A DNA stretch of 64,000 bases from an uncultured Oxalobacter sp. (GTDB taxonomy: Bacteria > Pseudomonadota > Gammaproteobacteria > Burkholderiales > Burkholderiaceae_D). The position numbers and the translations under genes were made by a program. Under the pieces are notes generated by a model, which saw only the letters and a program-made list of their open reading frames with translations, had not been told where the DNA came from and made no database searches. Where the stretch lies: positions 128,982-192,981 of the forward strand of contig CAKQWF010000005.1 of assembly GCA_934277985.1 (NCBI GenBank). Reading direction: 5' to 3'. The stretch's first letter is position 1. Each line of letters starts with the position of its first letter. Shown here in pieces: positions 35,685 through 45,357 of the stretch.

Positions 35685-36848
35685 ATGTTTCGAAATCGTT
35701 TTGTTTCCTATTTTTCCCTTGTTTGTCTCACGATCTGGCTCGCAGCTTGTACGACAACCACGCCGGAGAAAGAGGTACAGGAGCCGGAGCGAGCACTGAC
35801 TCAGGAACGGCAGCCGGTTTCGTTTTCGGACTTGCCGGGATGGGAAAACGACGACATGACGACACTCTGGCCGGCTTTCAAGAATTCCTGCCGTGTACTG
35901 GGCAAAAAATCGGAATGGCGTGATGTCTGCAACGAGTCTGTTTATGTGGACGGAGAAAATCCTGCCGCTATCCGCGTTTTTTTTGAATCGAATTTCATTC
36001 CTTACCGGATTGTTGGGGAAAGCGGCGAAGAGACAGGGATGGCGACAGGGTACTATGAACCGCTTTTGACAGGCAGTCGTCACCGCAAGGGCAAATTCAA
36101 AACCGCGTTGTACCGGCAGCCGAAAGACTTGCTGGTCATCGATTTGGCAGATGCCTATCCCAAGCTCAAGGGGATGAGATTGCGAGGAAAACTGGACGGA
36201 AACCGTGTCGTTCCTTATGACACACGTGAAGAAATCGAACGTTCAGGCAAACTGGCAGGCAATGAGATCGTCTGGGTCGATGATGTCATGGATGCTTTTT
36301 TCCTGGAAATCCAGGGGTCTGGCAGGGTCTATCTGCCTGAATCTGATGAAACGATTCGCCTGGCATACGCCAACCAGAACGGACGGCCATACCGTTCCAT
36401 CGGCCGTTATTTGCTGGACAAGGGTGAACTGAAACCCGGACAGGCGTCAGCGCAGCAGATCCGGCAATGGATACGCAAGCATCCGGAGCGGCTCAGGGAA
36501 GTACTGGATTCCAATCCGAGCTATGTTTTTTTCCGGGAAGAAAAAATAGCGGATCCTTCGGAAGGTCCGAAAGGGGCGCTGGGTGTTCCATTGACACCGG
36601 GACGTTCCGTCGCAGTCGACCCCAAACATATTCCGCTGGGTGCGCCTGTTTATGTGGATACTACACGTCCATACAGTTCCGAACCGATACGGCAGCTGAT
36701 GGTCGCGCAGGATACGGGCGGTGCGATCAGGGGGCCGGTACGGATCGACTATTTCTGGGGGTTCGGCGCGCAGGCAGGCGAGCAGGCAGGAAAAATGAAA
36801 CAAAAACTCAAACTCTGGCTGCTTCTGCCGAAACAGCCAGAATATTGA
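35685..36848 (+). CDS. mltA: Membrane-bound lytic murein transglycosylase A (lipoprotein)
   Basis: About 387 residues. A lipoprotein signal FVSYFSLVCLTIWLAAC ends in the lipobox LAAC. The MltA domain is seen in GYYEPLLTGSRHRKGKFKTALYR and the 3D domain in VAVDPKHIPLGAPVYVD and VAQDTGGAIRGPVRIDYFWG, which carries the catalytic Asp. It cleaves glycan strands forming 1,6-anhydromuramic ends at the outer membrane. ATG at 35685 gives a normal signal peptide; ATGs at 35649 and 35670 are longer alternatives. Confidence 0.92.
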   Translation: MFRNRFVSYFSLVCLTIWLAACTTTTPEKEVQEPERALTQERQPVSFSDLPGWENDDMTTLWPAFKNSCRVLGKKSEWRDVCNESVYVDGENPAAIRVFFESNFIPYRIVGESGEETGMATGYYEPLLTGSRHRKGKFKTALYRQPKDLLVIDLADAYPKLKGMRLRGKLDGNRVVPYDTREEIERSGKLAGNEIVWVDDVMDAFFLEIQGSGRVYLPESDETIRLAYANQNGRPYRSIGRYLLDKGELKPGQASAQQIRQWIRKHPERLREVLDSNPSYVFFREEKIADPSEGPKGALGVPLTPGRSVAVDPKHIPLGAPVYVDTTRPYSSEPIRQLMVAQDTGGAIRGPVRIDYFWGFGAQAGEQAGKMKQKLKLWLLLPKQPEY

Positions 36849-36872
36849 GCCAGAACTGGCAGGGTACGAATC

Positions 36873-37310
36873 CTAGCGGTAAACCAGAACCGGAACGTCG
36901 GAAGTCGTCAGAACTTTCTGGGTTTCGCTGCCGATAAACAGCTTGTTCAGCCCCTTGCGCCCGTTGGATGCCATGAAAATGCAGTCGCATTGGTACTGGT
37001 TGGCGGCACGGACGATTTCTTCATGGGGTTTTGTGGATTGTGCAACGACGGTTTCGCATGGAACGCCTGCGGCCTTGGCCAGTTCGGCAATGCGGTTGAC
37101 ACGGGATTTGGCGGAAAGCTGTTCACGTGCCATATAATCAGATTCACCGGATTTGGTCAGGGATTCGATCTGGTTGAATGACAGAGGCTCGGCAACAGAA
37201 AAACCAATGATCTCACAGCCAGGATGGTTTTTTGCAAATTCAATGGCGGCCGAAATCGCTTTTTCAGACAGTACGCTGCCGTCAGTGGGAACGAGAATCT
37301 TTCTGTACAT
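36873..37310 (-). CDS. Universal stress protein, UspA family
   Basis: A 145-residue Usp domain. It starts MYRKILVPTDGSVLSEKA, and the ATP-binding type signature appears as IFMASNGRKGLNKLFIGSET, a variant of G-x2-G-x9-G(S/T) in which the first Gly is replaced by Ala-Ser-Asn context. The start is fixed by GGAGG before ATG at 37310; a longer frame to 37439 has no support. Likely a stress-responsive nucleotide-binding protein; target unknown. Confidence 0.9.
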   Translation of the reverse strand: MYRKILVPTDGSVLSEKAISAAIEFAKNHPGCEIIGFSVAEPLSFNQIESLTKSGESDYMAREQLSAKSRVNRIAELAKAAGVPCETVVAQSTKPHEEIVRAANQYQCDCIFMASNGRKGLNKLFIGSETQKVLTTSDVPVLVYR

Positions 37311-37458
37311 GTTGCCTCCGTTTCTGTTGATGCAAGAGAAGGTTGCCACTAATGGCAGAGCCAGTCCATGACGTGAGTCAAGATGATATATCCGGATTGC
37401 CTTTTCAATATTTCTTGCAAACGACTGGCAATCGGCCATTGTATAAAAGGAGATAAAA

Positions 37459-37725
37459 ATGGATGAAATCGGTAATGTACTGGACAGGATTCATGAACAT
37501 ATGGCGAAAGCGGACCGGATCGATCCGCAATACCGGCAGGCATTTCAGGAGTTGGACAAGAATATCCGTGCGATGAAGCGTGCGCAGAACGATAATGCTG
37601 CGACGGAACTGGCGTCTCTTGACCGGCAGGCACGCTTTCTGGCCGCACGCTTTGAAACGGAGCATCCGCAAATCGGAGCACTGATCCAGCGTTTGTCGGT
37701 GCTTTTGCAGGGGATGGGTATGTAG
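37459..37725 (+). CDS. Small helical protein, DUF4404-like
   Basis: An 88-residue protein preceded by AAGGAGAT. It is predicted all-helical with alternating charge, ending in FETEHPQIGALIQRLSVLLQGMGM, which resembles the HPxxAxxLxxLxxxLxxMG ending of DUF4404. No signal peptide, membrane segment or cysteines. Function unknown. It lies immediately left of the DnaA-box region and divergent from usp. Confidence 0.6.
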   Translation: MDEIGNVLDRIHEHMAKADRIDPQYRQAFQELDKNIRAMKRAQNDNAATELASLDRQARFLAARFETEHPQIGALIQRLSVLLQGMGM

Positions 37726-37777
37726 TCTGGATGGATGTGCCGGATGTGGCTGCATCATATCTGGGGTGAATGGACAG

Positions 37778-37972
37778 TTATGCACAAAATGATACGGAAA
37801 AATTTTTGAAATATTTTTTTGCCGTATTTTTGTGCATTTCCAATTTATTGATTTTAAACAGGATTTTTTTTGCTGTCTGGATGTGCATTTTATTGGAGAC
37901 CGCGTCTTTACTGGGGTGCGCGCTTGTCAATAGTCTGTTTTCCACAAAGTTATCCACAAACTTTGTGGATAG
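37778..37972. other. AT-rich segment with clustered DnaA-box-like sites (candidate oriC or DnaA-regulated promoter)
   Basis: The 307 bases from 37726 to 38032 have no gene. They hold TTATGCACA (37778), TTTTCCACA (37938), the perfect box TTATCCACA (37950) and, on the minus strand, CTATCCACA (37964-37972), with long T-rich tracts between 37800 and 37880 resembling an unwinding element. Three boxes fit TTWTNCACA and the fourth has one mismatch. No dnaA gene is in the window. It also serves as the priA upstream region. Confidence 0.5.
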
Positions 37973-38032
37973 TTGAAAAAGGTGTTACAAAATCGAAGTT
38001 TAGCTTTCATATACAGGGTTTACATTAAGTAG

Positions 38033-40063
38033 ATGTCGTGTCTTTTCGTTCAGGTCGTTCTTGATACACCTCTTGACTTTTGTTTTGATTACCGTTATCC
38101 GGCCGAACTCGCTTCCGTTCAGTCGCCGCAAATCGGGCAGTTGGTCGTGGTGCCGTTCGGACGTCGTACAGAAGTCGGACTGATCGTGAATGTAAAAGAA
38201 GACACCGATGTCGAAGAAGACAAGCTCAAAGATGTTATTACGATTTTGTCGGATATGCCGCCACTGAATGCCGAATGGTTGGCATTGTGCCGTTTCGCGG
38301 CGGGATACTATCAGCGTCCGCTGGGCGAAGTGGCATTGCCGTCCATTCCGAAAAAAATACGTACGAATGGCGGAAAAGCGCTTGAACGGGCATGGAAAGC
38401 GCTGGAAAAACAGGATATGCCGGCTTCAGGGAAAAGTCCGGTCAGGCCGCAGTTGCATCCGGCACAGCAGCAGGCGGTTGACGCCATCGTGCATTCCGAC
38501 GGGTTTTCGCCTTATGTCCTTTATGGCGTGACCGGCAGCGGCAAGACGGAAATCTATTTGCATTCGATCGAGGCGTTTTTGCGGCGAAAAACAGATGCGC
38601 AGGTACTGGTCATGGTTCCCGAGATCAACCTGACGCCCCAGCTGGAAAAGTCGGTCAGGGAGCGTTTCCCGCAGGAATGCATCGTGACACTGCACAGCCG
38701 TTTGACGGAAACGGAACGGTTGCGGAACTGGCTGTCGATCCTGACTGGCAGGGCGCGTATCATTCTGGGAACACGTATGGCCGTGCTGGCACCAGCTTCC
38801 CGGTTGTGCCTGATTGTCGTGGATGAAGAACACGATCCTTCCTACAAGCAGCAGGAAGGCCTGCGTTATTCTGCAAGGGATTTGGCGGTCTGGCGTGCAA
38901 GACAGCTTGATATACCGGTTGTTCTGGGATCGGCCACGCCTTCGCTGGAAAGTTGGCAGCATATGCTGACGGGACACTATACACGGTTAGAGCTGAAAGA
39001 GCGCGCTGTCGCGGATGCGGTTTTGCCGCTTATCAGGCTGGTCGATATATCGCGGCAGCAGCTCAATGGCGGTTTGTCGGACGATCTGTTGCAAGCCATG
39101 CGACAGAGGCTGGAAAAAGGTGAACAGTCGCTGCTTTTCCTGAACCGGCGCGGGTATGCCCCGGTCATGATGTGTGAAGCGTGTGGCTGGATCAGCGCAT
39201 GTGACAGATGCTCCGCCTATATGGTTTATCACAAGGCGCATCGTTTGCTGCGTTGCCATCATTGTGGCTGTGAGCGCACACTTCCTCGCGTATGTCCCGA
39301 TTGCGGCAATGCCGATTTGCAGGCATTGGGACATGGTACGCAACGTATCGAGGAAACGTTGTCCGGCAGTTTCCCGGATGCACGGATTCTGAGGATCGAT
39401 GCGGATTCGACAAGCCGCAAGGGAAGCCTGCAACTGGCGCTGGATACCATTCATCGTGGGGATGCGGATATTATTGTCGGAACCCAGATGATCGCCAAAG
39501 GACATGATTTCAGGAATCTGACGCTGGTGGGAGTCATCAACCCGGATACCTCGTTGTTTTCGCAGGACTACCGTGCCAGTGAACGGCTGTTTTCGCTGTT
39601 GATACAAGTCGCAGGCCGTGCGGGGCGTACCATGCACAAACCGGGCGGCAACGCCAGCGAAGTATTGATACAGACACGCTATCCGGCGCATCCTCTGTAT
39701 CAGGCGGCGTTGTCGCATCGTTATGAGCAATATGTGTCCGAATTGCTTGCCGAAAGGAAAAATGCCGGCTTGCCACCTTTTGGCTATCAGGCGTTGCTGA
39801 CGGCTGAGGCGCGCAGTATCGACAAGGCGCTGGCGTTTTTGTCCGAAGCGGCAGAGAGCATACCGGAGCGGTATGGCGTGATTATCAACGAACCGATTCC
39901 AATGGCCATGATGCGCGTAGCCAATATGGAGCGTGCCCAGTTGCTGATAGAATCAGCGTCGCGTCAGGCCCTTCAGCGTATGCTCAAATTATGGTTGCCG
40001 GTGCTGAGAGGTAAAAAAAGCACCGTGCACTGGCAGATCGAAGTGGATCCAATGACGATCTGA
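38033..40063 (+). CDS. priA: Primosomal protein N' (replication restart helicase)
   Basis: A 676-residue 3'-5' helicase. The DNA-binding N domain is followed by Walker A YGVTGSGKTEIYL, Walker B VDEEHDPSYKQQ, and GSATPSLESW. The zinc-binding insertion has paired cysteines: CEACGWISACDRC, CHHCGCERTLPRVCPDC. Helicase motifs GTQMIAKGHDF and QVAGRAGR complete it. PriA restarts replication at collapsed forks. Length is slightly shorter than E. coli (732), within the family range. It is convergent with the following transglycosylase gene. Confidence 0.96.
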   Translation: MSCLFVQVVLDTPLDFCFDYRYPAELASVQSPQIGQLVVVPFGRRTEVGLIVNVKEDTDVEEDKLKDVITILSDMPPLNAEWLALCRFAAGYYQRPLGEVALPSIPKKIRTNGGKALERAWKALEKQDMPASGKSPVRPQLHPAQQQAVDAIVHSDGFSPYVLYGVTGSGKTEIYLHSIEAFLRRKTDAQVLVMVPEINLTPQLEKSVRERFPQECIVTLHSRLTETERLRNWLSILTGRARIILGTRMAVLAPASRLCLIVVDEEHDPSYKQQEGLRYSARDLAVWRARQLDIPVVLGSATPSLESWQHMLTGHYTRLELKERAVADAVLPLIRLVDISRQQLNGGLSDDLLQAMRQRLEKGEQSLLFLNRRGYAPVMMCEACGWISACDRCSAYMVYHKAHRLLRCHHCGCERTLPRVCPDCGNADLQALGHGTQRIEETLSGSFPDARILRIDADSTSRKGSLQLALDTIHRGDADIIVGTQMIAKGHDFRNLTLVGVINPDTSLFSQDYRASERLFSLLIQVAGRAGRTMHKPGGNASEVLIQTRYPAHPLYQAALSHRYEQYVSELLAERKNAGLPPFGYQALLTAEARSIDKALAFLSEAAESIPERYGVIINEPIPMAMMRVANMERAQLLIESASRQALQRMLKLWLPVLRGKKSTVHWQIEVDPMTI

Positions 40064-40069
40064 TGCGTG

Positions 40070-40966
40070 TTACAACATGGTTTCCGTGTTGCCGTTCAGA
40101 CTGCTGCTTTCGCCGTTTTTTTGCCGGGAAGATACCGTATCGCCGGTATTTTTGCCTGGACGTGCGGCACGCTGTTTCGCAGGGGATTTCGCTTGTATCA
40201 GCGATGGTGCACGCTTGCCGCTGGCAACAGCCTTGAGCATTCTGTATTCCGAAAGAACCCGCGAACCGTAGCCGCCATCGTGACTCATGGCAGCTGCGCC
40301 GACATAACTTTTCAGCGCGAGTTCGACGGAACCTTTCTGGCGGACATAATCACGAAGGATTCTCGCGCCGACCTTGATGTTGACGACAGGGTCCAGCGCA
40401 TTCTGGATACCGCCGTGATTCTCGAATTTGTCGGCATGAACTTTGGACATGACTTGCATGAGCCCTTGTGCGCCGACAGCGCTTTCTGCATAAGGATTGA
40501 ACCGCGATTCAATAGCCATGACGGCCAGAATCAGGTGAGGATCCAGCCCCAGATCGAAAGCGGTTTTGTAGGCTGTGCTCACAAACAGGTTCGACGCTGT
40601 ACCGGCAATGCGGTAGCGTTTTGCGATCCATGCGGCGACGCGCTGTTTTTGCTTGAGTTCATCCAGTTTGGAATGGTGTTCGTTTTCGGCCAATGCATTG
40701 ACCGGTAACAGGCCTGCGGTATCCGGAGATATCGTGCGCGATTCTGCGGCATGTGCTTCATGGATCGGCAGGGAATTGCCGACCGTTTTGAACAGATCAG
40801 GACGGATACAGCAAAGTGTCAGAATGACAAAAAACAGGCTGATGAAGAACATCCAGAATACTGGGTGGGATGTGAGGGATGTTTTTCCGGATTTTGCGGA
40901 AAACGGATGCTGGATTCTGTTTTTCAAATAATGCAAATCAAGTTGTTTAAAAAAAGAATGAAACAT
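40070..40966 (-). CDS. Membrane-anchored lytic transglycosylase (SLT domain)
   Basis: A 298-residue protein with an N-terminal cytoplasmic stretch of about 38 residues, one membrane anchor (HPVFWMFFISLFFVILTLCC), a linker and an SLT domain, LILAVMAIESRFNPYAESAVGAQGLMQVM split over the window residues, where the Glu of IESRFNP is catalytic. The tail after the domain is Lys/Ser-rich. GGGAGG sits before the chosen ATG at 40966; the longer frame to 41122 is not supported. It would cut peptidoglycan in the periplasm. Confidence 0.85.
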   Translation of the reverse strand: MFHSFFKQLDLHYLKNRIQHPFSAKSGKTSLTSHPVFWMFFISLFFVILTLCCIRPDLFKTVGNSLPIHEAHAAESRTISPDTAGLLPVNALAENEHHSKLDELKQKQRVAAWIAKRYRIAGTASNLFVSTAYKTAFDLGLDPHLILAVMAIESRFNPYAESAVGAQGLMQVMSKVHADKFENHGGIQNALDPVVNIKVGARILRDYVRQKGSVELALKSYVGAAAMSHDGGYGSRVLSEYRMLKAVASGKRAPSLIQAKSPAKQRAARPGKNTGDTVSSRQKNGESSSLNGNTETML

Positions 40967-41429
40967 GAAAACCTCCCGGAAACGGGTTTCCTGCACAAGA
41001 AAGCGAAATGTTTTCCGTACAAGAGTCTCGTTTGTCCGAAAAAAGTCCGGCGATGCCTCCTGTGGCATAAACCGGATGAACTCTGTTGAGTTGCAGTTTT
41101 CTTGTAAGGTTGAGCTTCGCAACCGTTAAACTACAAATAGGTCACACGTGTGTCCAAGAGTTCCTGATGTGTCATCGATCGAATGATTCCGATCGGATAT
41201 GCGACAACATCGGTTTTGTTGAATGATATAGTTGGTTTCTGAAAAAATTATTTATGTAACTGCGCGCATTGTATTTGCGGTTTTATATCAAGTCAATTAT
41301 AAAGACGTCATTTTTTATTACAAAATGTAATTACACAGAAGAAAGGAATAATAAAAATTTCCTTTTGAATCATATAGTTGTTGTGCAATCTGTGAAAAAA
41401 TAAAAGCGGGACATCAAGAGAAAAAATAA
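40967..41429. promoter_or_regulatory. Transglycosylase / ubiD divergent intergenic region
   Basis: 463 bases with no credible gene. The part nearest ubiD (about 41220-41420) is very AT-rich. A 10-base palindrome CACACGTGTG lies at 41143-41152. It probably contains promoters for both neighbours; I cannot place them with confidence. Confidence 0.4.
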
Positions 41430-42914
41430 ATGAAATATCGTGACCTGAGGGACTATATGAGCCAGTTGGCGGCGGATGGTGAATTGAAAGAAATCACCGA
41501 TGCCGTATCGCCTTGTCTTGAAATGACCGAGATTTCGCGCCGGGTGCTGGAGCGGCAGGGGCCTGCATTGCTTTTCAGAAATCCGTCAGGTTATGACATG
41601 CCGGTTCTGACCAATCTTTTCGGAAGTGTGTCGCGCATTGTCAGGGCGATGGGGGGTGAAACCGTTCAGGATCTGAGGCGTACCGGACAGTTTCTGGCTT
41701 CACTGAAGGAGCCGGAACGCCCCGAAAAATTGTCTGAAATAGTCGGTATGGGAGCGATGCTGAAATCCGTTCTGGATATGCGTCCGAAAGAACGGAAGGA
41801 TGCTGCCTGTCATGATATCATACTGGAGGGGAACGATGTGGATATGGGGCGGTTGCCTGTCCAGACTTGTTGGCCGGAAGATGCGGGGCCGCTCATTACC
41901 TGGGGACTGGTAGTGACGAGGGGGCCGGGCAAGAAACGGCAGAATCTTGGCGTTTATCGTCAACAGGTGATCGGTGCGAACAAAGTCATCATGCGATGGC
42001 TGCCGCATCGGGGTGGTGCGCAGGATTTCAGGGAATACCGGATGGTGAACAAGGGACGCCCTTTCCCTGTCGCCGTGGTGATTGGGGCAGATCCCGCGAC
42101 CATGCTTAGTGCGGTGACGCCGATACCGGACGATTTGTCGGAATACCAGTTCGCGGGTTTGCTCCGGGGCGGGCGTACTGAACTGGTGAAAACGATCGGC
42201 AGTGATTTGTTCGTTCCGGCCAATGCGGAAATCGTGCTGGAAGGGCATATCATGCCGGATGAAAGTCATGAAACGGGATATGAGCATGCGCTGGAGGGGC
42301 CGTTCGGCGACCATACCGGTTATTACAATGAACAGGACTGGTTCCCGGTCATGACCATCGAGCGGATCACCATGCGCCGCAATCCCGTGTATCTGTCGAC
42401 CTATACAGGGCGTCCGCCTGACGAGCCTGCCATGCTGGGGCTGGCGCTCAATGAAGTGTTCGTGCCGCTTTTGCAAAAACAGTTTCCGGAAATCGCCGAT
42501 TTTTATTTGCCGGCCGAAACATGCAGCTACCGGTTCGCCATCGCGAAAATCCGGAAAGCCTATCCTGGCCATGCACGGCGTGTGATGTTCGGGATCTGGA
42601 GTTTTTTGCGTCAGTTCTTGTATACCAAGTTCATTATTGTCGTTGATGAAGATATCGATATTCGCAACTGGGCGGATGTGCTCTGGGCCATTTCGACGCG
42701 TGTCGATCCGGTACGCGATACGCTCCTGGTTGACAATACACCGATCGATTATCTGGACTTCGCCTCGCCGGTCAGCGGATTGGGCGGCAAGATGGGGATC
42801 GATGCCACGAACAAATGGAAGGAGGAAACCTCTCGGATTTGGGGAAAACGCATTGTCATGGATGATGCCGTGCAAAAGAAGGTGGATGCGCTCTGGGAAA
42901 AGCTGGCGTTGTGA
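41430..42914 (+). CDS. ubiD: UbiD-family 3-polyprenyl-4-hydroxybenzoate decarboxylase
   Basis: A 494-residue prenylated-FMN-dependent decarboxylase. It starts [21 protein letters not shown] and has the expected [44 protein letters not shown] (active-site Glu region), and [22 protein letters not shown]. It removes the carboxylate in ubiquinone synthesis. Length equals E. coli UbiD (497). The cofactor partner ubiX is not adjacent. It is the last protein gene before the SRP RNA. Confidence 0.95.
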   Translation: MKYRDLRDYMSQLAADGELKEITDAVSPCLEMTEISRRVLERQGPALLFRNPSGYDMPVLTNLFGSVSRIVRAMGGETVQDLRRTGQFLASLKEPERPEKLSEIVGMGAMLKSVLDMRPKERKDAACHDIILEGNDVDMGRLPVQTCWPEDAGPLITWGLVVTRGPGKKRQNLGVYRQQVIGANKVIMRWLPHRGGAQDFREYRMVNKGRPFPVAVVIGADPATMLSAVTPIPDDLSEYQFAGLLRGGRTELVKTIGSDLFVPANAEIVLEGHIMPDESHETGYEHALEGPFGDHTGYYNEQDWFPVMTIERITMRRNPVYLSTYTGRPPDEPAMLGLALNEVFVPLLQKQFPEIADFYLPAETCSYRFAIAKIRKAYPGHARRVMFGIWSFLRQFLYTKFIIVVDEDIDIRNWADVLWAISTRVDPVRDTLLVDNTPIDYLDFASPVSGLGGKMGIDATNKWKEETSRIWGKRIVMDDAVQKKVDALWEKLAL

Positions 42915-42958
42915 CATTGTTTTTTGCGCAAACCACGGATTGCTGTACAATGCACGCA

Positions 42959-43054
42959 GGCGGGCCCCTGCGCATCGCGGAATGGTGAATCTGGTCAGGT
43001 CGGGAACGAAGCAGCCACAGCCAACCTCCGTGAGTGCCGCAGTCAAGGCTCGCC
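42959..43054 (+). ncRNA. ffs: Signal recognition particle 4.5S RNA
   Basis: The conserved SRP domain is seen at 42993-43016: GGTCAGGTCGGGAACGAAGC then AGCC, nearly identical to E. coli with the GGAA tetraloop at 43003-43006. The closing pair is G-C instead of C-G, a compensated swap. Terminal arms GGCGGGCC (42959-42966) and GGCTCGCC (43047-43054) pair over 8 bases, followed by TTTTCTTTTG as terminator. At about 96 nt it is slightly short. It binds Ffh for membrane protein targeting. ffs directly upstream of dnaX is a common betaproteobacterial arrangement. Confidence 0.92.
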
Positions 43055-43221
43055 TTTTCTTTTGTTACGTCTTTCGTATTTCCCTGTTTTGTGCGATGCC
43101 GGAATGGTGCTGACGAACGGTGCGTGGCGGAATGTTCAGTGGGTTCCGGAAAAATGTGCCTGCGCAAGACAGGTAGGCTTGCCAGTATGGAAACCGGGAG
43201 CAATAAGGTACAATTTCCACC

Positions 43222-45012
43222 ATGTCATATTTGGTTCTTGCACGAAAATATCGTCCGAAGGATTTCGAAAGTATCGTCGGACAGGATCACGTTGTCCGTG
43301 CCCTGACGCACGCGCTTGAAAGTGGGCGCTTGCATCATGCCTATTTGTTTACCGGTACACGTGGTATCGGTAAAACGACATTGTCCAGAATCCTGGCCAA
43401 ATCGCTCAATTGCGAAAAAGGCATCACGGCATCTCCCTGTGGGACCTGCGAAGCATGCAGGGCGATCGATTCGGACCGTTTTGTCGATTATGTCGAAATG
43501 GATGCGGCATCCAACCGTGGCATCGCCGACATGCTACAGATTCTGGAACAGGCGGTTTATGCACCGACGGCTGCACGTTTCAAGGTCTACATGATCGACG
43601 AAGTGCATATGCTGACCCAGCAGGCTTTCAATGCCATGCTGAAAACGCTCGAGGAACCGCCGGAATATGTCAAATTCATTCTGGCGACGACCGATCCGCA
43701 GAAAATTCCGGTAACGGTTCTTTCCCGTTGCCTGCAATTCAATCTCAAACAAATGCCGGTGCCGCAGATCGTGACGCATCTGGAAGGTATTCTGGCGAAA
43801 GAGGGAATTGCCTGCGAAAAAACGGCGCTCCAGTTGTTGGCCAAGGGGGCTCATGGTTCCATGCGTGATGCGTTGTCGCTGACGGATCAGGCGATTGCCT
43901 ATACGGCAGGTAATGTGACGGCGCAGGCGGTCCAGGACATGCTGGGCGCGCTGGATCAGACCTATCTGGTACGTTTGCTGGACTGTCTGGCAGCTCGCGA
44001 CGGTGCGGGATTGCTTTCCGTCGCCGATGAAATGGCGGCGCGCAGTCTTTCTTACAATACGGCGCTCCAGGATCTGGGGACGTTGTTGCACCGGATCGCG
44101 ATCATCCAGCAGGTGCCGGATTATTTGTCGGAAGAATTGCCTGACCATGCCGATTTGTCTCGCTTTGCCAATGCATTTTCTCCGGAAGAAATACAGCTTT
44201 ATTATCAGATCGCGATTCACGGGCGCGATGAGCTGGGACTGGCGCCTGATGAATACGCCGGTTTTTCCATGACGCTGTTGCGAATGCTGGCGTTTTTGCC
44301 GGATGATCGGAGCGTGAACCGTCCGGCACGTAAAACGGAAAATGTTCGGGCAGCGGTGAAAAAACCGGTTGTGGCATCTGCAGACAGAACACAGTATGCC
44401 ACTGTCGGTGACGCAAAAACGGATGATATGCCGCAACCGGCTGCACGGACGATGGTGAATATGCCGCGAAAGAGCGCAGCGGTTGCCGTGTCAGCGGAAC
44501 TGGGGCGTGCGGCAGGTGCCTGCGTTGCGGAAACCGCCAGACCGGAAAAGGAAGTCGTGACGGCAGGCGGTCTGGCAAAGCAGGATACGGTGCCTGCGGT
44601 ATCGCAATCTGAAAAAAAACGTTCTCCGGTGTGGGATGGCGATTGGCCGACGCTGGCGGCGGGGTTGCCGGTACGCGGTCTGGTTCAGCAGCTGGCACAG
44701 CAGACGGAACTGGTGCGATGGGAAGAAAAGGATGGCGGAATGCTTATCCATCTGAAATCGCCTGCCGTGACATTATGCGCGCCGAATTATGTGGGAAAAC
44801 TGGCATCGGTACTCGAAGAACATTTCGGGTGTCCAGTCGCGATCACGACGGAAACCGGCAAGGTGGAAGCGACAGTCAGCCGCAATGCGGCAAGGGCGCG
44901 TGCCGAAAGGCAACAGCAGGCTGAAGAAGCGATGAAGAACGATCCGTATATACGGAATCTGACGGATGTATTCGGCGGTCATATTGTCGAAGGATCGATT
45001 AAACCTCTTTAA
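43222..45012 (+). CDS. dnaX: DNA polymerase III tau/gamma subunits
   Basis: A 596-residue clamp-loader ATPase. Walker A GTRGIGKTTLSRIL, the zinc module CEKGITASPCGTCEAC and Walker B MIDEVHMLTQQAF are intact, followed by sensor TTDPQKIPVTVLSRCLQF. After about residue 370 comes a Pro/Ala/Lys-rich linker, then a C-terminal tau domain that contacts polymerase alpha. A run of eight A (44612-44619) at codons 464-466 could let a shorter or altered product arise. The next gene, ybaB, begins 12 bases after the stop. Confidence 0.95.
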   Translation: MSYLVLARKYRPKDFESIVGQDHVVRALTHALESGRLHHAYLFTGTRGIGKTTLSRILAKSLNCEKGITASPCGTCEACRAIDSDRFVDYVEMDAASNRGIADMLQILEQAVYAPTAARFKVYMIDEVHMLTQQAFNAMLKTLEEPPEYVKFILATTDPQKIPVTVLSRCLQFNLKQMPVPQIVTHLEGILAKEGIACEKTALQLLAKGAHGSMRDALSLTDQAIAYTAGNVTAQAVQDMLGALDQTYLVRLLDCLAARDGAGLLSVADEMAARSLSYNTALQDLGTLLHRIAIIQQVPDYLSEELPDHADLSRFANAFSPEEIQLYYQIAIHGRDELGLAPDEYAGFSMTLLRMLAFLPDDRSVNRPARKTENVRAAVKKPVVASADRTQYATVGDAKTDDMPQPAARTMVNMPRKSAAVAVSAELGRAAGACVAETARPEKEVVTAGGLAKQDTVPAVSQSEKKRSPVWDGDWPTLAAGLPVRGLVQQLAQQTELVRWEEKDGGMLIHLKSPAVTLCAPNYVGKLASVLEEHFGCPVAITTETGKVEATVSRNAARARAERQQQAEEAMKNDPYIRNLTDVFGGHIVEGSIKPL

Positions 45013-45024
45013 CGGAAAGTGACT

Positions 45025-45348
45025 ATGAAAAACCAACTCGCTGGTCTGATGAAACAGGCGCAGGCAATGCAGCAGAACATGGAAAGAATGCAGGAAGAAC
45101 TGGGCAAGACGATTGTGGAAGGACAATCGGGAGCAGGTATGGTATCCGTTCTGATGAGCTGCAAATTCTACGTTTCGCGCGTATCCATCGATCCTGCGTT
45201 GATGAGCGATGACAAGGAAATGCTGGAAGATCTGGTAACGGCTGCATTTAACGATGCTGTCCGCAAGGCGGAAGCGACGACACAGGAAAAAATGGCCAGT
45301 CTTTCTGCAGGCCTGGCCATGCCGCCGGGATTCAAGATGCCGTTCTGA
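45025..45348 (+). CDS. ybaB: YbaB/EbfC nucleoid-associated protein
   Basis: A 107-residue protein starting [19 protein letters not shown], with the family's N-terminal helix and the core [27 protein letters not shown] and C-terminal [20 protein letters not shown]. It is a dimeric DNA-binding protein. The internal ATG at 45025 (GGAAAGTGACT just upstream) is preferred over ATG-ACT at 45019 two codons earlier. It sits in the conserved dnaX-ybaB-recR cluster. Confidence 0.93.
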   Translation: MKNQLAGLMKQAQAMQQNMERMQEELGKTIVEGQSGAGMVSVLMSCKFYVSRVSIDPALMSDDKEMLEDLVTAAFNDAVRKAEATTQEKMASLSAGLAMPPGFKMPF

Positions 45349-45357
45349 TAGGATGCC

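Noticed and set aside
41143..41152. CACACGTGTG palindrome as an operator
   Set aside because: A single 10-base palindrome far from either gene start is too little to claim a regulator site.
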